Assembly (NCBI RefSeq): GCF_900637205.1
Contig: NZ_LR134355.1
Location: 3,596,001 to 3,660,000 of the forward strand
DNA: 64,000 nucleotides
Direction of reading: 5' to 3'
Source: Mycolicibacterium chitae
Lineage (GTDB): Bacteria; Actinomycetota; Actinomycetes; Mycobacteriales; Mycobacteriaceae
The translations under genes and the position numbers were made by a program. Shown here in pieces: positions 26,491 through 37,786 of this stretch. The notes beneath the pieces are model-generated. The model did not search any database and was not told where the DNA came from. It worked only from the letters and a program-made list of their open reading frames with translations. Numbering within the stretch: the first letter of the stretch is position 1; every line of letters begins with the position of its first letter.

Positions 26491-26765
26491 CCGGTGTAGT
26501 CCGGTGTGCACGTCACGTCGACGATCTTGGTGCCGGACTCGTCCGACGACACGCCCTCGACATCGCACTCGGTCAGCGGGCCGTTGCGCGCGCCGTGCAC
26601 CTGCACCCCGAACCCTTGGCTGCGCAGTTCCTCGACCACCGCGGCGGCGTCGGCGTCCTCGTAGTCCTCGTACTCGTCCGCGGGTGCCGCGCTCGCACCG
26701 CCAGCGAAGATCAGTGCGGCGGTGAGCCAGGACGCGCCCGCTACGGCGGGCAGAAGCCGGTTCAT
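26487..26765 (-). CDS. Small secreted hypothetical protein with two cysteines
   Basis: This 92-residue protein has a signal peptide (MNRLLPAVAGASWLTAALIF, cleavage near ASA-AP), an acidic patch (ADEYEDYEDADA) and a small mature domain with two cysteines (LTECDVEGV, DVTCTPDY) that may form a disulfide. GAGGAAGG precedes the ATG. The domain resembles short mycobacterial secreted proteins of unknown role. Its stop codon overlaps that of rsgA on the other strand. Confidence 0.75.
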   Translation of the reverse strand: MNRLLPAVAGASWLTAALIFAGGASAAPADEYEDYEDADAAAVVEELRSQGFGVQVHGARNGPLTECDVEGVSSDESGTKIVDVTCTPDYTG

Positions 26766-26790
26766 GATTACCTTCCTCGATAGCTGCCAA

Positions 26791-26825
26791 GAACAGGGCC
26801 GCGCCGGTGGGTGCGGACCCTGTTC
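26791..26825 (-). terminator. Hairpin downstream of desA3
   Basis: GAACAGGG (26791-26798) pairs with CCCTGTTC (26818-26825), extended inward by CCGC/GCGG with one bulged A. It lies 68 bases past the desA3 stop and just before the small secreted protein gene, which also reads left. It probably ends the desA3 transcript. Confidence 0.6.
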
Positions 26826-26892
26826 GTTGGTGTTCCCGAGGAGGTGGATCGCTAATCCGGTCTTCGCGCCGCAAGGGCGAGACCGCAGGTCA

Positions 26893-28176
26893 TCAGGCCG
26901 CGCGATCGGTCCGATCGTCCTCGATCTGGTTGAGTCGACGGGCTTTTCGCGCCGCGCGCACGCGCTGGATGGCACTCTTGAGCCCGCGCCGACGCCCGGT
27001 GCGCTCGTCGGTGGCCGCGAAATCCGGCCCCAGGTCGGCAAACATCCACTCACTGCGCGTTTCCGGCGCGTCGTGGGCGGTGTCGCGCAAGAACTTGTCC
27101 GGCAGCGACAGTTTGGCGATGGTCCGCCACGTCTTGCCGTACTGCACCAGGAAAGACCCGGTGGTGTAGGGCAGATCGTACTTCTCGCACACCTCGCGCA
27201 CCCGGATCGAGATCTCGTGCAACCGGTTGCTGGGCAGATCCGGGTACAGGTGATGCTCGATCTGATGGCACAGGTTGCCGCTCATGAAGCGCAGCAGCGG
27301 GCCACCCTCGAAGTTGGCGCTGCCGAGCATCTGCCGCAGGTACCAGTGCCCCTGGGACTCGCCGACCATGTCGGTCTTGGTGAATTTCTCTGCGCCATCG
27401 GGGAAGTGGCCGCAGAAGATCACGGCGTTGGCCCAGATGTTGCGGATGATGTTGGCCACCGCGTTGGCCTTGGCGGTCGACTTGAACGTCGCCGCCGGCG
27501 ACAGCGCCGTCAGCGCCGGGAAGGCCACGTAGTCCTTGAGCAGCTGCTGACCGGTCTTGACGCCGAACTCGCGCATCCGCACCAGCGTGGCGGCGCGGTC
27601 GTCGCGGCCCTTGAAGATCTTGCCGAGTTCGAGGTGCTGCAGGCCGACGCCCCACTCGAACAGCGCCGCCAACATGGTGTTGTAGACCAGGTTGAACAGG
27701 TTGCTCGGCGTCCACTTCTGGTCGCGGGTGACGCGGATCAGGCCGAAGCCCACGTCGTCGTCCATGCCCAGGATGTTGGTGTACTTGTGATGCATGAAGT
27801 TGTGGGTGAACCGCCAGTGCTTCGACGCCCCGGTCATGTCCCACTCCCAGCTCGAGGAGTGGATCTCGGGATCGTTCATCCAATCCCACTGACCGTGCAT
27901 GACGTTGTGGCCGATCTCCATGTTCTCGATGATCTTGGCCACGCCCAATGTCGCGGTCCCGGCCCACCAGAACGACCGCTTGGAGCTGCCCAGCAGCAAC
28001 AGCCGGCCGGCCACCTCGAGTCCACGCTGCGTGGCGATGGTGCGCCGGATGTACCGCGCATCTCGCTCACCACGGGAGTCTTCGATGTCCTGCCGAATGG
28101 CGTCCAACTCGAACGCCAGGCTCTCGATGTCGGCCTCAGTCAAGTGCGTGAATGCCGGAATGTCAGTGATTGCCAT
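26893..28176 (-). CDS. desA3: Stearoyl-CoA delta-9 desaturase DesA3
   Basis: This 427-residue membrane desaturase equals M. tuberculosis DesA3 in length. Its di-iron histidine boxes are HNVMHG, HNFMHHKYT and HQIEHHLYP. It introduces the delta-9 double bond into stearoyl-CoA to make oleoyl-CoA, with electrons from the adjacent ferredoxin reductase (Rv3230c type). AGGAGG lies seven bases before the ATG. A 27-base tandem operator sits in the short gap upstream and is repeated in front of the reductase gene, implying joint control. Confidence 0.95.
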   Translation of the reverse strand: MAITDIPAFTHLTEADIESLAFELDAIRQDIEDSRGERDARYIRRTIATQRGLEVAGRLLLLGSSKRSFWWAGTATLGVAKIIENMEIGHNVMHGQWDWMNDPEIHSSSWEWDMTGASKHWRFTHNFMHHKYTNILGMDDDVGFGLIRVTRDQKWTPSNLFNLVYNTMLAALFEWGVGLQHLELGKIFKGRDDRAATLVRMREFGVKTGQQLLKDYVAFPALTALSPAATFKSTAKANAVANIIRNIWANAVIFCGHFPDGAEKFTKTDMVGESQGHWYLRQMLGSANFEGGPLLRFMSGNLCHQIEHHLYPDLPSNRLHEISIRVREVCEKYDLPYTTGSFLVQYGKTWRTIAKLSLPDKFLRDTAHDAPETRSEWMFADLGPDFAATDERTGRRRGLKSAIQRVRAARKARRLNQIEDDRTDRAA

Positions 28177-28199
28177 CGTCGACCTCCTCTCGTCGTACC

Positions 28200-28232
28200 T
28201 ACGCTAGCGTAACCTACGGCCCCGTAGGTTAC
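28200..28232. promoter_or_regulatory. Tandem palindromic operator upstream of desA3
   Basis: Two palindromes, TACGCTAGCGTA (28200-28211) and TACGGCCCCGTA (28215-28226), lie with centres 15 bases apart. The second is the core of a longer perfect repeat, GTAACCTACGG-CC-CCGTAGGTTAC (28209-28232). The site is about 25-55 bases before the desA3 start. The same two-part design recurs before the reductase gene at 29439. A TetR-family repressor is the most likely ligand. Confidence 0.75.
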
Positions 28233-28245
28233 CAGGGAGTAATTG

Positions 28246-29382
28246 TCAGATGTCCAACACACAATCGCCGGACGCCGCCGACACACACGTCTGCACGCGG
28301 GTGCCCGGTTCGTGCTCGTCGCCGGTGCGCAGGTCCCGGACGTGGCCGTCGACCAGGCCGACGACGCAGGTCTGACAGATACCCATCCGGCAGCCGAAGG
28401 GCATCTGCACCCCCGCCTGTTCCCCCGCGTCCATCAGCGAGGTGGCGGCGTCCGCGTGGACGGTCTTGCCGCTGCGCTCGAAGGTGACGGTGCCACCGGC
28501 GCCGTGCGGGGCAGCCCGCGAGACGGCGAACCGCTCCAGATGAAGCTGGTCGTCCAGACCGCCGCCGGACCACAGGCGTTCGGCGTCCGCGAGCATAGCC
28601 TCCGGGCCGCAGGCCCAGGTCTGCCGCTCGCGCCAGTCCGAGACCTCGGCGTCGAGCTTGCCCAGATCCAGCCGACCCTCGGTCCGGGTGGCCCGCACCC
28701 GCAGCCGATAGCCCGGATGGGTCTCGGCCAGCGCGGCCAACTCGCCGGCGAACATCACGTCGGCCTCGGTGGGCGCCGAATGCAGATGCACGATGTCGAA
28801 GACCTGATCGCGGCGCGCCAGCGTGCGCAACATCGACATCACCGGGGTGATCCCGGAGCCCGCGGTGAGGAACAACACCTTGCCGGGCGCGGGGTCGGGC
28901 ATCACGAAATTGCCCTGCGGGGCGGCCAGTCGCACGATGGTGCCCGGGGCGACCCCGCCCACCAGATGGCTGGACAGGAACCCCTCCGGCATGGCCTTGA
29001 CGGTGATCGTGATGGTGTTCGAACCCGCCACCGGCGCCGAGGTCAGCGAGTACGACCGCCAGCGCCACCGACCGTCCATCAGCACGCCGATGCCGATGTA
29101 CTGCCCCGGTTCGTAGTCGAAGGTGAAGCCCCAGCCGGGCTTGATCACCAACGTCGCCGAATCCTCGGTCTCGCGGCGCACCTCCAGGATGCGACCCCGA
29201 AGTTCGCGCGCCGACCACAGCGGATTGGCCAGGTGCAGGTAGTCGTCGGGCAGCAGCGGCGTGGTGATCCGGGCGACCAGATTGCGCAGCGCATGCCAGC
29301 CCGGATGCTTGTCGGCGCCGGCCACGGTGGGACGGACGGTGTCACCCACCTTGGCGCTGACCTTGATGTAGTTCTTGGCCAT
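28246..29382 (-). CDS. DesA3 electron-transfer partner: FAD/[2Fe-2S] oxidoreductase
   Basis: This 378-residue protein has an N-terminal FAD domain ([13 protein letters not shown]), an NAD(P)-binding domain ([26 protein letters not shown]) and a C-terminal plant-type ferredoxin ([14 protein letters not shown] and a later VQTCVSAA). It is the Rv3230c type that passes electrons from NADPH to DesA3. AGGAG precedes the ATG at 29382. It lies upstream of desA3 with 69 bases between, and each gene has its own copy of the tandem operator. Confidence 0.92.
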   Translation of the reverse strand: MAKNYIKVSAKVGDTVRPTVAGADKHPGWHALRNLVARITTPLLPDDYLHLANPLWSARELRGRILEVRRETEDSATLVIKPGWGFTFDYEPGQYIGIGVLMDGRWRWRSYSLTSAPVAGSNTITITVKAMPEGFLSSHLVGGVAPGTIVRLAAPQGNFVMPDPAPGKVLFLTAGSGITPVMSMLRTLARRDQVFDIVHLHSAPTEADVMFAGELAALAETHPGYRLRVRATRTEGRLDLGKLDAEVSDWRERQTWACGPEAMLADAERLWSGGGLDDQLHLERFAVSRAAPHGAGGTVTFERSGKTVHADAATSLMDAGEQAGVQMPFGCRMGICQTCVVGLVDGHVRDLRTGDEHEPGTRVQTCVSAASGDCVLDI

Positions 29383-29432
29383 GAGAGCTCCTGCCTCGGT
29401 GGCGGTGCATGAACATTCCCGAAGCCCGGGAG

Positions 29433-29466
29433 ATAACCTACGGTACCGTAACTTACGGTACCGTAT
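29433..29466. promoter_or_regulatory. Tandem palindromic operator upstream of the DesA3 reductase gene
   Basis: TACGGTACCGTA occurs twice (29439-29450 and 29454-29465), centres 15 bases apart and separated by three bases. This is the same geometry as the desA3 site at 28200. The stretch 29433-29456 matches 28209-28232 at 19 of 24 positions by my count. It lies some 50-85 bases before the reductase ATG, next to probable promoter elements. Confidence 0.75.
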
Positions 29467-29490
29467 CCAGCGCTGGCCGCGGGAACTCCG

Positions 29491-30039
29491 CTACAGCAGT
29501 TCCAGCAGAAACGGCAGTTCCTGCGTCGCGTACCAGGCCAGATCGTGATCCAGCGCATCGCCGACGGTCAGTTCGGCATCCTCGTCGCCCAGGTCCGCCT
29601 CGTCGATGACGGCCATCGCCGCGCGGACCGCCGCCTCGGCGTCCGCGATGTCCACGTACACCGCCGCCACCGCATCGAGACGGCACGGCGCACCCACCCG
29701 CACCACCGCGTCGTCGAGGTCGGGACGGGCCGTCGCCGGCTCGATGTCGGCCACGATCACCGCGCGCCGCAGCGGCAGCGATCCCTGGGAGTCAGACGCC
29801 TGCGCCTCAGGCCCCTGCACGTCCTCGCCGTCCTCGGGCGCCTCGGCGGCCAACAGCCGCAGCGACGCGCGCGCCGCCTCGCCGAGCGCCACCTCGGCCA
29901 ACTCGTCGTCGTCGCCCTCGGCGTAGGCCTCCCGCAAGGTCGGGGTCACCGCGAACGCCGTGCCGCCGACCGGGAACAACTCGCCGTCGGAAACCAGTTG
30001 GCGCAGCATGCCCAGCGTCGCCGGGAGGTAGACCCGCAT
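29491..30039 (-). CDS. Conserved hypothetical protein (DUF6912, Rv3231c type)
   Basis: This 182-residue acidic protein starts MRVYLPATLGMLRQLVSDGE and ends DLAWYATQELPFLLELL, as in the mycobacterial Rv3231c family. A variable acidic stretch (EDGEDVQGPEAQASDSQG) lies mid-protein. No enzymatic motif is visible and the role is unknown. It starts nine bases after the ppk2 stop, so it is likely translated from the same mRNA. Confidence 0.8.
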   Translation of the reverse strand: MRVYLPATLGMLRQLVSDGELFPVGGTAFAVTPTLREAYAEGDDDELAEVALGEAARASLRLLAAEAPEDGEDVQGPEAQASDSQGSLPLRRAVIVADIEPATARPDLDDAVVRVGAPCRLDAVAAVYVDIADAEAAVRAAMAVIDEADLGDEDAELTVGDALDHDLAWYATQELPFLLELL

Positions 30040-30048
30040 GCCCGCAGA

Positions 30049-30858
30049 CTATCGGTCCAAAAGGGTCGCGACGTGGTCGGGCACGTAGGTGGACAGCTCC
30101 CGGGGCAGCCGCTGGTAGTCGCGCGCCTGCTGCGGCCGGTCCGGCAGCTTCACCTTGGGCCGCTTGACCTCGTGGTAGTCGATGGTGGACAGCAGATGGC
30201 TCATCATGTTCAGCCGCGCGTGCTTCTTGACGTCAGATTCGACGACGTACCAGGGGCTTACCGGGGTGTCGGTGTGCGCCATCATCTCGTCCTTGGCCCG
30301 CGAATAGTCCTGCCAGCGGTACACCGAGTCCAGATCCATCGGCGAGAGCTTCCACTGCCGGACCGGGTCCTTCAACCGCTTCCGGAAGCGGCGCAACTGC
30401 TCCACGTCCGACACCGAGAACCAGTACTTGCGCAACAGGATCCCGTCGTCGATGAGCATCTGCTCGAAGATCGGCGCCTGATGCAGGAACAGCGAATGTT
30501 CGTGCGGGCTACAGAAACCCATGACCTTCTCCACTCCGGCCCGGTTGTACCAGGACCGGTCGAACAGGACGATCTCGCCGCGCGTCGGCAGCTGGGCGAC
30601 GTAGCGCTGGAAGTACCACTCCCCGCGTTCCCGCTCGGTGGGGATGGGCAGCGCGGCGATCCGCGCCACCCGGGGGCTGAGGTATTCGGTGATGCGCTTG
30701 ATGGTGCCGCCCTTGCCCGCGGCGTCGCGGCCCTCGAACACCACCACCAGCCGGGTCCCGGTGTGCTTGACCCACTCCTGCAACTTCACGAATTCGGTTT
30801 GCAGGCGGAACAATTCGGCGGTGTAGAGCTCGGCGGGGATCTTCTTGACCTTAGCCAT
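30049..30858 (-). CDS. ppk2: Polyphosphate kinase 2
   Basis: This 269-residue PPK2-family kinase has Walker A EGRDAAGKGGTIKR and Walker B LFDRSWYNRAGVEKVMGF, plus the lid arginines in PTERERGEWYFQRYVAQLP. It transfers phosphate between polyphosphate and nucleoside diphosphates; M. tuberculosis PPK2 (Rv3232c) favours GDP and helps set polyphosphate and GTP levels. I chose the ATG at 30858 (MAKVKKIPAELYTAELF), eight bases after the BCCT gene. The gene order BCCT-ppk2-DUF6912 looks like one operon. Confidence 0.92.
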   Translation of the reverse strand: MAKVKKIPAELYTAELFRLQTEFVKLQEWVKHTGTRLVVVFEGRDAAGKGGTIKRITEYLSPRVARIAALPIPTERERGEWYFQRYVAQLPTRGEIVLFDRSWYNRAGVEKVMGFCSPHEHSLFLHQAPIFEQMLIDDGILLRKYWFSVSDVEQLRRFRKRLKDPVRQWKLSPMDLDSVYRWQDYSRAKDEMMAHTDTPVSPWYVVESDVKKHARLNMMSHLLSTIDYHEVKRPKVKLPDRPQQARDYQRLPRELSTYVPDHVATLLDR

Positions 30859-30866
30859 TCTTGCCC

Positions 30867-32606
30867 CTAGCCATCCGCGTCGGGATCCTTTTCCACCGCG
30901 ATCACGAAGTCGTCGCCGTGGTGGGTGACGCCGGTGATCACCGCGGAATTGACGGCCTCCACGGCGTATTCGCGACGCACCACCATGGGGTCGCTGCTCA
31001 GGTCCCGGACCAATGCCACCGCGAGACCGACCATCACCAGCACGAACGGCACCGCGGCGATGATCGTGATGGACTGCAGACCGGTCAACGCGTCTGCCCC
31101 GCCGACGAGCAACATCACCGCGGCCACCGCCCCGGTGGCGCAACCCCAGAAGATCACCGTGGGCCGCGACGGTGCGATGGTGCCGCGCTCCGACAGCGAA
31201 CCCATCACGATCGAGGCGGCATCGGCGCCCGAGACGAAGAAGATGGCCACCAGCAGCATCACGACGACGCTGACCGCCGCCGCCCACGGATACTGCGCCA
31301 GCAAACTGAACAGCTGCTCCTCGACGCTGCCCTCCCCGGCGAGATCGGCGCCCTGCTGTTGCTCCCGGATGGCCGCGCCGCCGAACACGCAGAACCAGAT
31401 CAGCGACACGACGCTGGGCACCAACAGCACACCGGCGACGAACTGCCGGATGGTGCGCCCCCGGGAGATGCGCGCGATGAACATCCCGACGAACGGGGTC
31501 CAGGAAATCCACCACGCCCAGTAGAAGATGGTCCACGATTCCAGCCAGGCGTTCACCTCGGCACCCTCGGCGCCGGTGCGGGCCGACATCATCGCCAGAT
31601 CCTGGAAGTAGCTGCCCAGTGCCGTCGGCAGCAGATTCAGCACGAAAACCGTGGGACCGACCACGAATACGAACAGCGCCAACAACGTGGCCAACACCAT
31701 GTTGATGTTGGACAACCACTGGATCCCGCGCGCGATCCCGGACACCGCCGACAGCACGAACGCCATCGTCAAGATCGTGATGATGACGATCAGGATGGTG
31801 TTGCCGGTTTCCCCGATCCCGGCCACGATGCCCAGCCCGCTGCGGATCTGCAGCGCGCCCAGGCCCAGGGAGGCGGCCGACCCGAACAGGGTGGCGAAGA
31901 TCGCCAACATGTCGATGACCTTCCCCCACGCACCGTTGGCGCGATCGCCGATCAACGGTTCGAAGGCCGCGCTGATCAGCTGCAACCGGCCCTTGCGGTA
32001 GACCCCGTAGCTGATCGCCAGGCCGACGACGGCGTAGATCGCCCACGGATGCAGCGTCCAGTGGAACAGCGTGGTGGCCATCGCGGCTTCCACGGTGGGC
32101 GACCCGGTCCCCGGGGGCGGATCGGTGAAGTGCGACAGCGGCTCGGCCACGCCGAAGAACATCAGCCCGATTCCCATGCCGGCACTGAACATCATCGCGA
32201 TCCAGGACACGGTCCGGAACTCCGGTTCCTCGTCGTCGCGGCCCAACGGGATGTTGCCGTATCGGCTCAGCGCCAGCCACACCACGAACACCACGAATCC
32301 CGTGGCAGTCAACACGAACAGCCAGCCGGTGTTGTCAATCACCCAGCCCAGGGCGCTCGACGATGCGGACGCCAACGCCTCGGTGTCGACAAAGCCCCAC
32401 ACCAGGAAGGCGACCGCGATCAGCGCGGTGACGCCGAAAACCACCCAGTCGATGCCGCCGCCGCGGCCGTACGCCTTGTGCTCGACGGGTTGGTCGAGCA
32501 CGGGGTGATGCCGGGGCACGACGGTCCCGGTCGGTGATCGAAACGCGCCCTGCGTGGCGCGGGCGGGCCTGGTGCGTTCTCGTTTCCCTGATTCAGTTTT
32601 CGACAT
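30867..32606 (-). CDS. BCCT-family betaine/choline/carnitine transporter
   Basis: This 579-residue transporter has about 12 membrane helices and the BCCT signatures: the glycine stretch SAGMGIGLMFFGVAEP and the WAWWISWTPFVGMFIARISR motif followed by GRTIRQF. It would import glycine betaine or a related compatible solute with Na+ or H+. Both tails are charged and could sense osmotic state, as in BetP. ATG 32606 is weakly preceded by GGGTAC. It sits directly before ppk2 (eight bases), an unusual pairing not present at this place in H37Rv as I recall it. Confidence 0.9.
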   Translation of the reverse strand: MSKTESGKRERTRPARATQGAFRSPTGTVVPRHHPVLDQPVEHKAYGRGGGIDWVVFGVTALIAVAFLVWGFVDTEALASASSSALGWVIDNTGWLFVLTATGFVVFVVWLALSRYGNIPLGRDDEEPEFRTVSWIAMMFSAGMGIGLMFFGVAEPLSHFTDPPPGTGSPTVEAAMATTLFHWTLHPWAIYAVVGLAISYGVYRKGRLQLISAAFEPLIGDRANGAWGKVIDMLAIFATLFGSAASLGLGALQIRSGLGIVAGIGETGNTILIVIITILTMAFVLSAVSGIARGIQWLSNINMVLATLLALFVFVVGPTVFVLNLLPTALGSYFQDLAMMSARTGAEGAEVNAWLESWTIFYWAWWISWTPFVGMFIARISRGRTIRQFVAGVLLVPSVVSLIWFCVFGGAAIREQQQGADLAGEGSVEEQLFSLLAQYPWAAAVSVVVMLLVAIFFVSGADAASIVMGSLSERGTIAPSRPTVIFWGCATGAVAAVMLLVGGADALTGLQSITIIAAVPFVLVMVGLAVALVRDLSSDPMVVRREYAVEAVNSAVITGVTHHGDDFVIAVEKDPDADG

Positions 32607-32671
32607 GGTGTACCCATCAGACCGCGTTCCGCGGGCCAGGTCAATCGCTTCGGCAAAGTTCGGTGGCCGAC

Positions 32672-34084
32672 CTATTTGGCGGCTTCGAGCAGTTCTTCCA
32701 GCGATTCGCGCAGCAACGCGGGCAGCACGTCGACGTCGCTCATCGCCTCCCGGTCCGCGTTGATCCCGAAGTACACCCGCCCGCAGTAGGACGTCACCCC
32801 GATGGCCAACACCTGGTTGTGCAGCAACGGCGGCACCGCATAGGTCTCGAGCAGCTTGGCCCCCGCGACGTACATCTGGGTCTGCGCGCCCGGCACGTTG
32901 GTGATCAACAGGTTGAACGTGCGCGCAGCAAAGCTGGTGGCCACCCGGATTCCCATGGCGTGCAGGGTCGGCGGCGCGAACCCCGACAGCGTCACGATGG
33001 TGCGCGCGTCGACCAGGCTGGTGGCCGTCGGGTGCGACTCGGTGGCGTGGGCGATCTGCGACAACCGGACCACCGCGTTGCCCTCCCCGACCGGCAGATC
33101 CACCAGGAACGGCGTCACCTCGCTGATCGCCTGACCCGGGCCGGCCGCGCCGTCGTCGTCCAGTTCCGGGTAGACCGACATCGGTGCCATGGCGCGCACC
33201 GTCGTCGTCGGCTTCACCGGCTCGCCGCGGGACAGCAGCCAGTTGCGCAGGGCCCCGGCGACGACGGCCAGGATCACGTCGTTGACATCGCAGTCGTAGC
33301 GCACCCGCAGCCGCCGGTAGTCCTCGAGGCTGCCGCTGGCCACCGTGAACCGCCGGTTGCGCGACACCCGGGTGTTCAACGGGCTGCTCGGCGCCGTGCC
33401 GCGCGCGACGATGCGCGCCGCATCGGCGAGCCGGCGCCCGGTCTCCACGAGCTGATCGGAACTCGAGACGATGCCGGTCACCGCCGACTGCACCGCGGCC
33501 AGCTGCTCGCGCGGGCCGGAGAACCAGTCCCCCACCGCCCCGAGCACCAACTCGGCGGTGCCCGGTTCGCGCGCCGGGATCCAGATGTCCTCGCCGAAGA
33601 CCGGCGGCTTCTGCGTGCGGTCGGCGATCACGTGCCCGATCTCGACCGCGCTCAAGCCGTTGACCAGCGCCTGATGGCTCTTGGTGTAGATCGCGATGCG
33701 GTTGTTGGCCAGGCCCTCGACCAGGTACATCTCCCACAGCGGGCGGGTCTTGTCCAGCGGCCGCGAGCCCAGCCGGGCCACCAGGTCGTGCAGCTGGGCG
33801 TCGTTGCCCGGGGACGGCAGCGCCGAGCGGCGGATGTGGTAGGTGATGTCGAAGTCGGGGTCGTCGATCCAGACCGGGCGCGCCAGCCCCAGCGTGATCT
33901 CCCGGACCTTCTGCCGGTACCGGGGCACCTGCGGCAGCCGCTGCTCGACGGTGGCCAGCAGCGTCTCGTAGCTCAGTCCGGAGCGCGGTCGGCGCAGAAT
34001 GGACAGCGAACCCACGTACATCGGTGTCGAGCTGTTCTCGAGTTGATAGAACGACGCGTCCGATGCCGACAACCTGGTCACCAT
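32672..34084 (-). CDS. Wax ester synthase/diacylglycerol acyltransferase family protein (Tgs3-like)
   Basis: This 470-residue protein has the full WS/DGAT fold, beginning MVTRLSASDASFYQLENSST and including PLWEMYLVEGLANNRIAIYT and NLLITNVPGAQTQMYVAGAK. The family makes triacylglycerol or wax esters. The active-site motif HHxxxDG is altered here: SHQALVNG keeps the second His but lacks the first His and the Asp. Activity may be low or changed. In H37Rv this locus (Rv3233c/Rv3234c, tgs3) is split into two genes; here it is one intact frame. Confidence 0.88.
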   Translation of the reverse strand: MVTRLSASDASFYQLENSSTPMYVGSLSILRRPRSGLSYETLLATVEQRLPQVPRYRQKVREITLGLARPVWIDDPDFDITYHIRRSALPSPGNDAQLHDLVARLGSRPLDKTRPLWEMYLVEGLANNRIAIYTKSHQALVNGLSAVEIGHVIADRTQKPPVFGEDIWIPAREPGTAELVLGAVGDWFSGPREQLAAVQSAVTGIVSSSDQLVETGRRLADAARIVARGTAPSSPLNTRVSRNRRFTVASGSLEDYRRLRVRYDCDVNDVILAVVAGALRNWLLSRGEPVKPTTTVRAMAPMSVYPELDDDGAAGPGQAISEVTPFLVDLPVGEGNAVVRLSQIAHATESHPTATSLVDARTIVTLSGFAPPTLHAMGIRVATSFAARTFNLLITNVPGAQTQMYVAGAKLLETYAVPPLLHNQVLAIGVTSYCGRVYFGINADREAMSDVDVLPALLRESLEELLEAAK

Positions 34085-34264
34085 TGCCGGTGTCGTCCCC
34101 CCTTGCGTGTCAACCTGCTGCTGTCACGTTAACCGGCCCAGTGGTGGTTGTGCACAACGGGTGCACACGCGCCGGCGCCGTCTGTGCCAGGATCACTCTC
34201 GTCGTTCCTGCCACTCTCCAGCAGGTCGAGCGTATTTTCGCCGCGCAAACTGGAGGGTTCCGAC

Positions 34265-34774
34265 GTGACCGTTGCGAGCAGCACCGCACCCGCTGTCCCC
34301 GCGATCGTGATCCCGGTCATCGACTACGAACCGGCGATCGGCGCCGCGGCCCCCGCCTGGCCCGCCCCACCGGTCCGACGCCCGCCCGTGCGGCACCTCG
34401 AGGCGGTGCCGACCGGCCCTTCCCGCCGCGCGCCGTCGCCGCAGCTGGGCTCCGCCGCGGCCTTCGCCGACGCGGCATTGCGCACGGTGCTCGAGGTCAT
34501 CGACCGACGCCGGCCGCCCACCCAGTTGCGCGCGCTGATGTCCTCGGGGCTCGCCGACTCGGTGCTGGCGTTCGGCCGCACCGCGGGCGCGCGTCGCGGC
34601 GCGGCGGTGCTGCGCCGCGCGCGGGTGCAGCCCTGCGACCGCGACGAGCGCGCGTTCGAAGTGGCCGCCACCTACTCGCGGCACCACCGCACGCATGCGA
34701 TCGCGTGCCGCATCGAGTGGCGCGCTGCCGCGTCCGACCGCCGCTGGCAGATCGTGGCGCTGCACATCGGCTGA
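34265..34774 (+). CDS. Rv3235-family Ala/Pro/Arg-rich protein
   Basis: This 169-residue protein has a disordered Pro-rich N-terminus (PPVRRPPVRHLEAVPTG) and a conserved C-terminal domain of about 90 residues ending RRWQIVALHIG, typical of the Rv3235 family (DUF6459). Proteins of this type often lie next to secA genes; the function is unknown. GTG 34265 has GGAGGG seven bases upstream, so I preferred it to the in-frame ATG at 34148. It converges on secA1 with nine bases between stops. Confidence 0.82.
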   Translation: MTVASSTAPAVPAIVIPVIDYEPAIGAAAPAWPAPPVRRPPVRHLEAVPTGPSRRAPSPQLGSAAAFADAALRTVLEVIDRRRPPTQLRALMSSGLADSVLAFGRTAGARRGAAVLRRARVQPCDRDERAFEVAATYSRHHRTHAIACRIEWRAAASDRRWQIVALHIG

Positions 34775-34783
34775 CCCGTGGGG

Positions 34784-37639
<2,856 letters not shown>

Positions 37640-37733
37640 TAGATGTATCCCCTACAGGATTGGAGTTTTATCTCGGCACCATCGTAGGTGACGCGCGAAT
37701 ATACCCCGGCGAAGTCGGCCTCGAACCGACGTG

Positions 37734-37762
37734 GCGGCCCGGGCGGATTCCGCCCGGGCCGC
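37734..37762. terminator. Hairpin between hpf and secA1
   Basis: A perfect 13-base GC stem (GCGGCCCGGGCGG at 37734-37746 pairing with 37750-37762, loop ATT) lies 25 bases after the hpf stop and about 95 before secA1. Both genes read left, so it separates their transcripts. No U-tract follows. Confidence 0.75.
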
Positions 37763-37786
37763 ACGCGCGCGGATGTCGGCTCCGGA

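Noticed and set aside
30867..33737. 956-residue apparent fusion running from the WS/DGAT region into the BCCT transporter
   Set aside because: The first 377 residues are the antiparallel-frame shadow of the acyltransferase; the transporter proper starts at 32606.
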